From: Desulfobacteraceae bacterium
GTDB taxonomy: Bacteria > Desulfobacterota > Desulfobacteria > Desulfobacterales > Desulfosarcinaceae
Direction of reading: 5' to 3'
Assembly (NCBI GenBank): GCA_013003715.1
Contig: JABDIN010000027.1
Coordinates: 62,001-126,000, forward strand
DNA: 64,000 nucleotides
Shown: positions 43,156 through 51,863 of the stretch, one piece after another
Layout: each line of letters begins with the position of its first letter
How positions within the stretch are numbered: position 1 is the first letter of the stretch
Made by a program: the position numbers and the translations under genes
Notes under the pieces: model-generated
The model's database searches: none
Told to the model about the DNA's origin: nothing
The model's input: only the letters and a program-made list of their open reading frames with translations

Positions 43156-44328
43156 ATGGAACGCTTCATCATTCATCTCAATATCGCCGACTTTGCCGTG
43201 GCCGTGGAACGGCTGGTCAACCGGAGGCTTTGCGACCGGCCGGTGCTCATCGCTCCGGAGGGTGCGGCACGGGCGGCAGTTTACGACATGAGTGATGAGG
43301 CATACCGGGCCGGTGTCCGAAAGGGCATGGCGCTGCGGCGCGCCCGGCGCATTGCCGGCGATGCAGCGATCCTTGCCCCCCATCCTGACCGGTATGAGCA
43401 TGCCATGCGCGATCTGCTGCGGCGCGCCCTCCCCTTTTCGCCCCTGATCGAACCCGGAGAACGGGATGGCCACCTGTTTGTGGATATCACCGGCACCAGC
43501 CGTCTTTTCGGGCCGCCCGTGGATGTGGCCTGGCGGCTCCGCCGTCAAATAAAAACCGATCTGGGCCTGGACCCCATCTGGTCCGTTGCCTCCAACAAAC
43601 TGGTGGCCAAAGTCGCCACCCGCCTGGTCAAGCCGCTGGGGGAATACATCGTCGCCCCCGGCGAAGAGGAGGCGTTTCTGGCCCCGGTACCGGTGTGGCT
43701 GGTGCCCGGCATTGAAAAGGAGGATCTGATCCGGTTGCGGGAATTCAATCTGCTCCGGGTTTCCCAGGTGAACGCCCTGACCCTGCCGCAGTTGACGGTG
43801 GCCTTTGGCAAACGCGCCGGGTTTCTCCACGATGCCATCCGGGGACGTGACAACTCGCCGGTGCAACCGGTGGGCCGGAAAGCACCGCAAATCGTTCTCG
43901 ACCGGGAATTCGGCGATGACACCAATGACCGATTGAAAGTCGAAGCCATCCTGTACACCCTCATCGAACAGGCCGGCCGCGCCCTGCGCCGCCAACAACG
44001 TGCCGCCCGCAGCATCGGCATCATTATCGATTACTCGGACGGTATGCGTTGTGCCCGGCAGGCGGCCGCAAAACCGGCCACGGCCAATGACCTGACCCTT
44101 TTTGAACATGCCCGGCGTGTCCTGAATTTGGCCTGGGCCCGCCGGGTCCGCATCCGGCACATGCGTCTGGTCTGCGGCCGACTGGTCTTTCCCCCGGCCC
44201 AGATGCCCCTGTTCCCCGCGGAACGTGACAAACTGGCCAAACACGACAAGCTCACCGCCACCATGGATCACATCCGCTCCCGCTTCGGCCACGATGCCGT
44301 CCGGATGGGCCGGGCGATGGCAGCGTGA
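43156..44328 (+). CDS. imuB: ImuB-type Y-family polymerase homologue lacking catalytic acids
   Basis: A 390-aa protein with the DinB/UmuC-family fold: finger and palm segments (YDMSDEAYRAGVRKGMALRRARRI as YDMSDEAYRAGV), DITGTSRLFG, and a helix-hairpin-helix VPGIEKEDLIRLREF. The first catalytic Asp of DinB (HVDMD) is replaced by N9 in IIHLNIADF, and the later Asp-Glu pair by G105-H106 in ERDGHLFVDITG. It should therefore be polymerase-dead, as ImuB proteins are, and serve as a bridge between the clamp and DnaE2. QMPLF at 351-355 fits the beta-clamp-binding consensus. It lies directly before dnaE2 and after lexA. An alternative name would be a degenerate DNA polymerase IV. Confidence 0.8.
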   Translation: MERFIIHLNIADFAVAVERLVNRRLCDRPVLIAPEGAARAAVYDMSDEAYRAGVRKGMALRRARRIAGDAAILAPHPDRYEHAMRDLLRRALPFSPLIEPGERDGHLFVDITGTSRLFGPPVDVAWRLRRQIKTDLGLDPIWSVASNKLVAKVATRLVKPLGEYIVAPGEEEAFLAPVPVWLVPGIEKEDLIRLREFNLLRVSQVNALTLPQLTVAFGKRAGFLHDAIRGRDNSPVQPVGRKAPQIVLDREFGDDTNDRLKVEAILYTLIEQAGRALRRQQRAARSIGIIIDYSDGMRCARQAAAKPATANDLTLFEHARRVLNLAWARRVRIRHMRLVCGRLVFPPAQMPLFPAERDKLAKHDKLTATMDHIRSRFGHDAVRMGRAMAA

Positions 44329-44337
44329 TTGCAGAGT

Positions 44338-44369
44338 AATTTGATATTTTTGATTCGGAATTTGATATT
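44338..44369. repeat. Pair of AATTTGATATT motifs before dnaE2
   Basis: AATTTGATATT occurs at 44338-44348 and again at 44359-44369, 21 bp apart. It differs by one base from the AATTTGACATT form upstream of lexA, and the spacing is the same as one of the pairs there. Possible shared operator. Confidence 0.4.
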
Positions 44370-44391
44370 AATTTTTGTCGATCCACCGGCA

Positions 44392-44410
44392 AATTCGAGT
44401 AAAGCGAATT
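44392..44410. promoter_or_regulatory. AATTCG-N7-CGAATT dyad before dnaE2
   Basis: A perfect 6-bp dyad (44392-44397 and 44405-44410) 31 bp before the dnaE2 ATG. Size and symmetry suit a repressor operator such as a LexA site, but its sequence does not match a LexA box I know. Confidence 0.3.
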
Positions 44411-44412
44411 AC

Positions 44413-44436
44413 AACCCAATAACCACCAATTTAACC
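44413..44436 (+). promoter_or_regulatory. CA-rich leader before dnaE2
   Basis: Starts AACCCAATAACCACC and ends TTTAACC, five bases before the ATG. It closely resembles the leader before imuB at 43131-43150, and neither gene has a Shine-Dalgarno sequence. Confidence 0.4.
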
Positions 44437-44441
44437 CGCAC

Positions 44442-47400
44442 ATGATCCCTTTAACCGTTCGATCCCATTATTCCCTCATGTGGGGCACGGCGTCCATTGG
44501 GAATGTCTGCCGAACCGCCCGGCGCTTGGGGTACTCCCGGCTGGCGCTGACCGATACGGACAACCTCTATGGGTTATGGCCTTTTCTCGCGGCATGCCGC
44601 CGTGAAGGACTGACGCCCATCATCGGGGCGGAAATCACGGACCCGGGCACGAAACGGCGTGCGGTCTGTCTGGTGGCCACGGATGAGGGTTACACCAACC
44701 TTTGCCGGATGATCACACGGCGGCACATGATCTCGTCGTTTCATCTTGCGCGGGATTTGCCGGATTTCGCCAAAGGCCTTGTGGTGCTGACCCAGGACGC
44801 GGAATTGCTCACGGCCTGGCACGACGCCGGCGTAACGGTAGCCGGGGCGATACCACGCCACCCTGTTTCCCGGGATCACCGGTTAGGTCGAACCGCACGG
44901 CATCTGGGAGTTCAACTGGTGGCCACGCCGGGCAGCTTTTTCCTGGATCCGGAAGATTATGCAATACACCGGCTGCTTCGCGCCATCGATTTGAACACCT
45001 CCCTGTCCCGCCTGGGGCCGGCGGATGTGGCGCCGGACAGCGCCTGGCTGGCCGGACCGGGTGAATACGAAAGACGTTTTGCGATCTGCCCGGAAGCGCT
45101 TTCCGCAAGCCATGAACTTGCAGACTATCTATCGTTTACCGGCCCCGACTTCGGGCTGGTTATGCCCCCATGGGAGGGGGATCGTCACCGGGGCGCGGAC
45201 CGTTGTCTGCGCGCGGCGGCATACACCGGCGCCCGAAAACGCTATGGCCTGGAGTTGCCGGAACCTATCGTGGAACGGCTGGAGCATGAATTGGGCATTA
45301 TCCGCGACATGAATTTTTCCGCTTATTTTCTCATTGTCCGGGATATCGTGAAACGCAGCAGCCGGACCTGCGGCCGGGGATCCGGAGCGGCATCCCTTAT
45401 CGCCTATTGCCTGAAAATCACCAATGTCTGTCCGGTTAAACACAATCTTTATTTCGGAAGATTTCTGAATCCCGGCCGGAAGGATCCACCGGATATTGAT
45501 GTGGATTTTGCCTGGGATGAACGCGATGATGTGCTCGACGATGTTTTGACGCGATTTGCCGGGCGTGCGGCCATGGTTTCCAGCCACGTGTTGTTCCAGC
45601 CGCGGATGGCTGTTCGGGAAACCGCAAAGGTGTTCGGTCTCACCGATGGGGAAATCGGCCAGGTATCCAAACGGCTGCCCTGGTTTTGGCGGGTACAGGA
45701 CGCGGCGCATACTTTTTTAAAGGCTCTGAAAGAACGGCCTGAAACCAAAACCCTGGATTTTCTCCATCCCTGGCCCGAAATTCTTGGTCTGGCGCAACGG
45801 ATAATCGGCATTCCCCGTTACATGTCGGTGCATCCCGGCGGTATCGTGATCACCCCTGATCAAATTGATCGATACGTGCCCGTGGAAAAAGCCGCCAAGG
45901 GCGTACCCATCATCCAATGGGACAAGGATGCGGCAGAGGACGCCGGACTGGTGAAGATCGATCTGCTGGGAAACCGGAGCCTGGGGGTGATCCGCGATGT
46001 TATCGGTAACATTAAAGATAACGATGTCGACTTCGATGATTTCCATTGGGAACCCGAAGATGACTTCGCCACCCAGGAGGCGGTGGCCCAGGGACAAACC
46101 ATGGGCTGTTTTTACATCGAAAGCCCGGCGATGCGGCAGCTTCAGCAGAAATCAAGGGTTGGGGATTTCGACCATTTGGTGATCCATTCCAGCATTATCC
46201 GGCCGGCGGCCAATGAATATATCCAGGAATATATCCGCCGCCTCCATGGGGGGAACTGGGACCCCATCCACCCGCTGCTCTCCGATGTGCTTGCCGAAAC
46301 TTTCGGCATCATGGTGTACCAGGAAGATGTATCACGGGCGGCCGTTGCGCTGGCTGATTTTTCCGATGCAGATGCCGACGGACTGCGGAAAATTCTATCA
46401 AAAAAGGACCGGGAGTTCCGCATGGGAGATTATCGGCAGCAGTTCGTGTCAGGCGCGCGGCGCAAAGGCGTAGCGGATCAACAGATCGACGCCGTATGGT
46501 CCATGATGATGAGCTTTTCCGGGTATTCCTTTTGCAAACCGCACAGCGCCTCCTATGCCCGGGTATCCTTTCAGGCGGCTTACCTGAAAACACACTTTCC
46601 GGCCGAGTTCATGGCGGCGGTGATCAGCAACCAGGGGGGGTTTTACGGCACCTTCGCCTATGTCTCGGAAGCCCGGCGGCAGGGGGTCGCCATACTGCCG
46701 CCGGATGTGAATATCAGTCAAATCCGGTGGCGGGGCTGCAACAGGACCATGCGGGTGGGACTGCAATCCGTAAAAGGATTATCGGCAAATTGCATGCAGC
46801 GCATCATTCACCGGCGGCGGACGTCACTTTTCAGCGGGTTGGCGGATTTCCTCGACCGGGTGCGACCGGATGAACCCGAAGCCCGTGCCCTGATCCATTG
46901 CGGTGCCCTTGATGCATTTCATCCTGAGGCGAACCGGGCCGCCCTGCTTTGGGAATTGATGTCATGGCGGCATGTGAGGAGCGAACGATCCAAATGGGGC
47001 TCCCTTTTCGATCTCCAACCCATGAACCACGGGACGCCTCCGAAACTGCCGCCGGAGAATCCCAGGGACCGGCTACGCCGCGAATTCAGAACACTGGGCT
47101 TTTTATGCGGTCGCCACCCCATGACCTTATATGCCGATGTGGTGGCACAGCGGCGGACAACAAAGGCGGCAGACTTGCCCCGGTATGTCGGCAAAAATGT
47201 CCGCATCGCCGCCTGGCTGATCACCGGCAAGGTGGTCAGGACAAAGCACGGGGACCCCATGGAATTTTTAACCTTTGAGGATGAGACCGGGGTGGTGGAG
47301 ACAACCTTTTTTCCCGAGATATACCGCCGTTTTTGCCATATGATCGATTGGGGACGGCCATACCTGCTTTCCGGAACCGTGGAACAGGACTGGGGCGCCA

Positions 47401-47450
47401 TTACCTTGACGGTGAACCGTGCGGAAGCATTGGCGGCATTGCCGGCATGA
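44442..47450 (+). CDS. dnaE2: Error-prone DNA polymerase DnaE2
   Basis: C-family DNA polymerase of 1002 aa used for translesion synthesis, shorter than replicative DnaE (about 1160) as DnaE2 proteins are. The N-terminal PHP domain begins VRSHYSLMWGT with ALTDTDNLYG and IIGAEI. Catalytic aspartates are in PPDIDVDF (about 349-356) and VKIDLLG (504-510). Further landmarks are YQEDVSRAAV, a FCKPHSASYA segment, a tandem HhH region and a C-terminal OB fold (FEDETGVVETTFFP). It lacks the extended C-terminal tail of DnaE1. Last gene of the lexA cassette; expected to be LexA-controlled and to work with ImuB on the clamp. Confidence 0.93.
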   Translation: MIPLTVRSHYSLMWGTASIGNVCRTARRLGYSRLALTDTDNLYGLWPFLAACRREGLTPIIGAEITDPGTKRRAVCLVATDEGYTNLCRMITRRHMISSFHLARDLPDFAKGLVVLTQDAELLTAWHDAGVTVAGAIPRHPVSRDHRLGRTARHLGVQLVATPGSFFLDPEDYAIHRLLRAIDLNTSLSRLGPADVAPDSAWLAGPGEYERRFAICPEALSASHELADYLSFTGPDFGLVMPPWEGDRHRGADRCLRAAAYTGARKRYGLELPEPIVERLEHELGIIRDMNFSAYFLIVRDIVKRSSRTCGRGSGAASLIAYCLKITNVCPVKHNLYFGRFLNPGRKDPPDIDVDFAWDERDDVLDDVLTRFAGRAAMVSSHVLFQPRMAVRETAKVFGLTDGEIGQVSKRLPWFWRVQDAAHTFLKALKERPETKTLDFLHPWPEILGLAQRIIGIPRYMSVHPGGIVITPDQIDRYVPVEKAAKGVPIIQWDKDAAEDAGLVKIDLLGNRSLGVIRDVIGNIKDNDVDFDDFHWEPEDDFATQEAVAQGQTMGCFYIESPAMRQLQQKSRVGDFDHLVIHSSIIRPAANEYIQEYIRRLHGGNWDPIHPLLSDVLAETFGIMVYQEDVSRAAVALADFSDADADGLRKILSKKDREFRMGDYRQQFVSGARRKGVADQQIDAVWSMMMSFSGYSFCKPHSASYARVSFQAAYLKTHFPAEFMAAVISNQGGFYGTFAYVSEARRQGVAILPPDVNISQIRWRGCNRTMRVGLQSVKGLSANCMQRIIHRRRTSLFSGLADFLDRVRPDEPEARALIHCGALDAFHPEANRAALLWELMSWRHVRSERSKWGSLFDLQPMNHGTPPKLPPENPRDRLRREFRTLGFLCGRHPMTLYADVVAQRRTTKAADLPRYVGKNVRIAAWLITGKVVRTKHGDPMEFLTFEDETGVVETTFFPEIYRRFCHMIDWGRPYLLSGTVEQDWGAITLTVNRAEALAALPA

Positions 47451-47697
47451 AATTGGTCAAATCGTTCATTGGTTTGTTCGATAGATGGTAATGGGAATGC
47501 CGGTATTTCGATCATATCACCCACATTTGCAAAAAAATCTTTTCCTGGAAATTGTTGGTATTCCACTCGCCAATACACCGATATAACGTCCAGTCAACCA
47601 CCCAATTTCAGGTATTCTACCGATTTTATTATTTTATTCTTCATGACAGTATGCCATAAAATCATTTCAGACACTTAAAATACGGAGGCTGCAAAAT

Positions 47698-48126
47698 ATG
47701 GAGATCGATCCCGAGGTTAAAAAAGCCATCTATTCCGCCGTGGCGAAAGAGCCGTTCGCCTGCTTTATGGGTATGGAACTAAAGGACTTGAATTGGGGAC
47801 ATTCGGTGGTGGAAATGACATATAGACCATCGGCCATGAACAATATTTATGACCGGGCTCACGGCGGCGCACTTTTTGCTCTAATAGACGAAGCATTTGA
47901 AACCGCTAGCCAAACCGACGGCACCATCGCAGTGGCATTGAATGTCAATACCACCTATGTGGCAAGCCCTGCACCGGGAGTGCGGCTGCGGGCTGAAGCA
48001 TGCTTAAACAGCCGGACCCGGAAGACAGCCAATTTTGAAATTAAAGTCACGGATGCCCAGGGACAATTGATCGCCCTGTGCCAGGCAATGGCTTACCGTA
48101 CAGGGAAAGCTATCCCCTTTTTGTGA
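47698..48126 (+). CDS. PaaI-type hotdog-fold thioesterase
   Basis: Acyl-CoA thioesterase-like protein of 142 aa. The hotdog core reads NNIYDRAHGGALFALIDEAFETAS, of which HGGALFALIDEAF is the signature with the catalytic Asp/Glu, followed by ALNVNTTYVASPAPGVRLRAEA. Members hydrolyse aryl- or acyl-CoA esters in the cytoplasm. GGAGG precedes the ATG. It is followed by the J-domain gene after 45 bp; a shared transcript is possible. Substrate unknown. Confidence 0.87.
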   Translation: MEIDPEVKKAIYSAVAKEPFACFMGMELKDLNWGHSVVEMTYRPSAMNNIYDRAHGGALFALIDEAFETASQTDGTIAVALNVNTTYVASPAPGVRLRAEACLNSRTRKTANFEIKVTDAQGQLIALCQAMAYRTGKAIPFL

Positions 48127-48171
48127 TATCGACGCCCTTGTACGGTGTGCAAATGTGAATTAGATTTTCCT

Positions 48172-48870
48172 ATGAACAACTCGGTAACCGCACAAAACAA
48201 CCTGACGACCACCGAATGCTTTCGAATATTGGAGCTTCGACCCGGTGCGGGCAGGCCCGATGTGAAACGGGCATATAAACGCCTGGCAAAAACCTGGCAT
48301 CCGGATCGTTTCTCGGAAGATTCCATTTTAAATTCCATTGCCAATGAAAAGATCATTCAAATCAACCGGGCATACGAAACACTGATCAATCACCCGCATC
48401 TTGTCTCACCGGCAGACCAAAACACGTCGTCAAACATTGGACCAACGGTCGGCAAGGACTGTCCCGGGCCACCAACCGCAAATTTATTCAATTTCCTGCT
48501 TGATGAATTGAAAAAGTCCGTTGCCAACATCCGGGGCTGGAAAAGACCATGGGCATGGCTTAGCAGCGTGTGGAGCCGGCAGCGGGTCCAATCAAAAAGA
48601 AAGGACCGATTCACCACAAGAGAGAAGAGTGTTGCCCACACTTCCCGAAAAACATTTTCAATGGTCCTGGATGGGCTTTCGACAAACGGTGCACCACATC
48701 GATTGCTACCCAATCGCAAGGGAAAGTGTAAGCCGTTCCGGCAATCAATCCAATGGCGGACACGATATCGCCGGACATCAGGTTCCTGCAGCATCCACGG
48801 CATACAACCCGTCGAGCAAACACAGCGGGTTCATCGCATCAGACGCGTAGGGGCCATCGGCGAGCATTGA
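48172..48870 (+). CDS. J-domain protein with unrecognised basic tail
   Basis: A 232-aa protein. Residues about 13-72 are a DnaJ domain: CFRILELRPGAGRPDVKRAYKRLAK, shown by VKRAYKRLAK, then the HPD motif at 43-45 (TWHPDRFSED) and a final helix with INRAYETL. J domains stimulate Hsp70 ATPase. The remainder (about 100-232) is Arg/Lys/Ser-rich without any known DnaJ zinc or C-terminal domain, and its composition differs from the J domain, so the tail may result from a frameshift or be read-through of non-coding DNA. ATG 48172 is preferred; the frame is open from GTG 48145. Confidence 0.65.
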   Translation: MNNSVTAQNNLTTTECFRILELRPGAGRPDVKRAYKRLAKTWHPDRFSEDSILNSIANEKIIQINRAYETLINHPHLVSPADQNTSSNIGPTVGKDCPGPPTANLFNFLLDELKKSVANIRGWKRPWAWLSSVWSRQRVQSKRKDRFTTREKSVAHTSRKTFSMVLDGLSTNGAPHRLLPNRKGKCKPFRQSIQWRTRYRRTSGSCSIHGIQPVEQTQRVHRIRRVGAIGEH

Positions 48871-49096
48871 CCCCGGAGCTACCGGCGGCGGCAGACTTTG
48901 ATTTCTCTTCACAAAGACACCGATACCTGCCTCTTTATACCTATTTGAAAATATAGAATTAATACTGTTTTACGCTTATGCAGTAAGCTCAAGGCAAAGA
49001 CGGACGATTGGCTATCACTTAGCGAAAAAGCAGGTTAATTAGTGGAATGGAAAAGTATCCAACACACGGCTCAATGGGAAAAACTCTCCCTTCATC

Positions 49097-50548
49097 TCAT
49101 TTTACATAGCTTTCAAGCAAAGTGCACAGGAATCGCCAGAACCTGTCGATGGAGGGGATATGGAGCCGCTCATCGGGTGAATGGGGATTCTCTATGGTGG
49201 GGCCGAGGGATATCATATCCATACCGGGATATTTTGTGCCGATGATACCACATTCAAGTCCGGCATGCATGATATCGATAGTCGGCGCTTCTCCAAACAG
49301 GCTATGGTAAATTCGCCTGCACCGTTCAAGGAGTTCGGACTTCTCATTGGGTTCCCAGGGCGGGAATCCGGTATCATTATCAGGTTTGATACCCGCCAGA
49401 AAGGCAACGGCACTGACCCTTTGGGTAATACTGTCAAGACCGACCTGACTGGCACTTCGATGACTGCAAAGAAATTTCAGCGTCTCATCCTCAATGACCA
49501 TGCTGGCCAGGCTGGTGGACGTTCTCACATTTCCGCAGGAATCAGGGAGCAGAGCGGATATACCATGGGGAAGCGCCATGAACAGATTAATCGCTTTTTG
49601 GGTGTCCTTGTGCGTCACGACATGGCTAAAGGATGAAGCGTTTTCAGGTTTGGCGACGCTAATCATCAATCCTTTTTCAATGCCGCCTTTATCTGTTTTT
49701 TCGCGATCCGCCACGGATGCAACCATTTTTGACAAGCTGCCAAAGCTTGTCTCAGGGCAGGCAATTATGGCTTGCGCTTCCCGGGGAATGGCGTTGTGGG
49801 CGGTTCCGCCCTTCAATGATATGAGCTGGATCGGGATCTCCTGTTGTAACGCATTAAGTGTACGTGCCATAATTTTGATGGCATTTTCACGCCCCTTGTT
49901 GATATCAATGCCGGAGTGTCCCCCCAGCAGCCCGCCGACCTTGAGTTCGGCGATGGACAAAGAATCAGAAAGCGGCTCGAAATGCAGTTGGAGATTCATT
50001 TTGGTAATTCTACCCCCGGCACAACCTATGGTAAACACGCCCTCATCTTCGGAATCGAGATTGAGGAGAATCTTGCCCTCGATCATGTCCTCGGCCAGAT
50101 TAAGGGCACCATTCAGTCCGGTTTCCTCACCCGTGGTAAATAAGAGTTCCAGCGGCGGATGAATGGTTGTGGCATCGGCGGCCATGGACAGTGCCAGGGC
50201 TAGGGCGATACCGTTATCTGCGCCAAGCGATGTGGTTTCAGCCCTCACCCAATCACCATCTAGGACAACTGGTATCGGGTCTTTCCCAAAATCATGACCG
50301 GACGCTGCGGTTTTCTCGCATACCATGTCCACGTGTCCCTGAAGAACAATCGTCGGCCGGTTTTCAGCCCCGGCTGTCGCCGGCACCCGGATCACAACAT
50401 TTTGCGCTTTATCCTGCCGGGTGTCGAACCCGTGATCTTTTGCCCACTGCAACAACCAATTGCAGATTTCCGTTTCATTGTTGGAACATCTGGGTATTTT
50501 GCTGATTTGTCCGAAAATATCTAAAATTTCGCTGGTTTTTGCATTCAT
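49097..50548 (-). CDS. pepD: Aminoacyl-histidine dipeptidase PepD
   Basis: Zinc dipeptidase of 483 aa (E. coli PepD 485) in the M20 group, cleaving Xaa-His and other dipeptides in the cytoplasm. Metal-site motifs: VLQGHVDMVCEK, SLGADNGIALAL, LFTTGEETGLNGA and, near the C-terminus, HAGLECGI. The lid domain begins around GGLLGGHSGIDINKGREN. It complements the peptide importer and the peptidases at 30-36 kb. The start ATG 50548 follows GAGAGAG. Encoded alone, convergent with the J-domain gene. Confidence 0.93.
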   Translation of the reverse strand: MNAKTSEILDIFGQISKIPRCSNNETEICNWLLQWAKDHGFDTRQDKAQNVVIRVPATAGAENRPTIVLQGHVDMVCEKTAASGHDFGKDPIPVVLDGDWVRAETTSLGADNGIALALALSMAADATTIHPPLELLFTTGEETGLNGALNLAEDMIEGKILLNLDSEDEGVFTIGCAGGRITKMNLQLHFEPLSDSLSIAELKVGGLLGGHSGIDINKGRENAIKIMARTLNALQQEIPIQLISLKGGTAHNAIPREAQAIIACPETSFGSLSKMVASVADREKTDKGGIEKGLMISVAKPENASSFSHVVTHKDTQKAINLFMALPHGISALLPDSCGNVRTSTSLASMVIEDETLKFLCSHRSASQVGLDSITQRVSAVAFLAGIKPDNDTGFPPWEPNEKSELLERCRRIYHSLFGEAPTIDIMHAGLECGIIGTKYPGMDMISLGPTIENPHSPDERLHIPSIDRFWRFLCTLLESYVK

Positions 50549-50821
50549 TAACGGCTCTCTCGGTGGTTAATTTTTCTTGTGTACGGTATCTGCAACATCG
50601 GTAAAATAACGAACGGCCGGTGCCGCCACAGATGACCGCTGTGACAATTTATTATTCACGGGATCTTCGCGCGTGAGCCTGCATAACATCGATGCCGCCA
50701 AAAAGAAAGCAGCTAAATTAATGCCTAAAGCCCGGAGGTAAGTCCGCCGATATGATATACACCAGGAAGGGATATGCCTTAACGCTGCAAAAACAACTTG
50801 TCCGAACGCAATAGGTCGTAC

Positions 50822-51028
50822 ATGAATCCAGGTTTTCTACTCATTTTAACCATCATATTTTACATCAGCGGCAAACAAACGGCAGATGCCTTCATGATGT
50901 TCTGCGCCATCTACACCCTCATATTGACCACCTGTGCCTTTTTCTACAAACGGGACAGCGAAAATCGACCGGCCAAGGCCGGAAAGACCGAACCCCTGCC
51001 ACACAAAAAGCAAAAACAAGGCAAGTAA
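50822..51028 (+). CDS. Small membrane protein of unknown function (68 aa)
   Basis: Two closely spaced hydrophobic segments (about residues 4-17 and 24-42) followed by a Lys/Arg-rich cytoplasmic-type tail ending KKQKQGK. AGGT six bases before ATG 50822 is a modest ribosome site; the frame also allows TTG 50798. It is divergent from pepD and convergent with the IMPase-like gene 22 bp away. Family not recognised. Confidence 0.5.
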   Translation: MNPGFLLILTIIFYISGKQTADAFMMFCAIYTLILTTCAFFYKRDSENRPAKAGKTEPLPHKKQKQGK

Positions 51029-51050
51029 CCGATTCCCCCCGAAAAAAAAA

Positions 51051-51863
51051 TCAAACTGAACGCACCTGCCGATTCCGCTCGAGGCAGCTCAGAACAAAGG
51101 TCATGTTTTCAGGGGCCACGGCCAGAAGATGATTATTGATCCGTTCACCACTGAGATACTCATTCAGATAAAACTCGGTGCCATCCGATTTATAAAATTT
51201 GCCACCGGCGGCTTCAAGGATCACTCGCGTTGCCGCCAGCCCTTGATATGATTCGTGTGCGGTGATGGCGGCATCCGCCCTACCCATGGCCATGTAGCAG
51301 ATATGCGCACCGGTGCACCCAAGATCCCTGATTTTTCCGGGAAATCGGCATCTGTATTGCTGGTGGAAACGGGAAAAAGTTAACAAAAGGCTTTCATCGT
51401 CAACACTTGAGTTGGATAGCATATTGATCTTCCGGTTTCCCCAAAACGCGTCGCCATCCGCTACCGCATGGAACATGTCCTCGGTTGACGGCATGTAAAA
51501 TGCGCCAAAGACTGGCCAGAAATTCTCGATCAATGCCAATGACATTCCCCATATCGGGATACCGGTCTGGAAATTATCCACACCGTCTATGGGATCGAAA
51601 ATCCATAGATAACGCGTATTATCATGGGTGTATGCTTCCGAGACATGATTATTCCGATAAATGAGATGGTCCGGGTACGCCAAAGAGATTTTTTGTGTAA
51701 AAAACGAGTTCAGATGCAATTCGGCCCGGGTCACCAGCGCCTGGTCGAACTTGGCATCGTGTTTCCCTTTTCCATAGAAGGATAAGGCCTCTTTCCCAGC
51801 CGTTTTAATTAAATCCAATCCAAACGATTTCAGCCCGGTGATGCTGTCGACACTTCCGGCCAT
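51051..51863 (-). CDS. Inositol-monophosphatase-family protein with degenerate metal site
   Basis: An IMPase/FIG-superfamily fold of about 270 aa. The central motif DPIDGVDNFQTG (90-101), FWGNRKINM and LGCTGAHICYMAMGRADAAI are typical. However, the Glu-Glu of the usual GEE motif is absent (IYRNN at 68-72), and the WDxAA motif that supplies the third metal aspartate reads YQGLAAT (206-212), with Gln in place of Asp. With two of the metal ligands lost, phosphatase activity by the standard mechanism is doubtful; it may bind a ligand or serve as a regulator. AGAGGTGAT supports ATG 51863. Confidence 0.8.
   Translation of the reverse strand: MAGSVDSITGLKSFGLDLIKTAGKEALSFYGKGKHDAKFDQALVTRAELHLNSFFTQKISLAYPDHLIYRNNHVSEAYTHDNTRYLWIFDPIDGVDNFQTGIPIWGMSLALIENFWPVFGAFYMPSTEDMFHAVADGDAFWGNRKINMLSNSSVDDESLLLTFSRFHQQYRCRFPGKIRDLGCTGAHICYMAMGRADAAITAHESYQGLAATRVILEAAGGKFYKSDGTEFYLNEYLSGERINNHLLAVAPENMTFVLSCLERNRQVRSV

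Noticed and set aside
43111-44292. 393-codon minus-strand frame opposite imuB
   Set aside because: A shadow frame made possible by the GC-rich coding strand of a well-supported gene.
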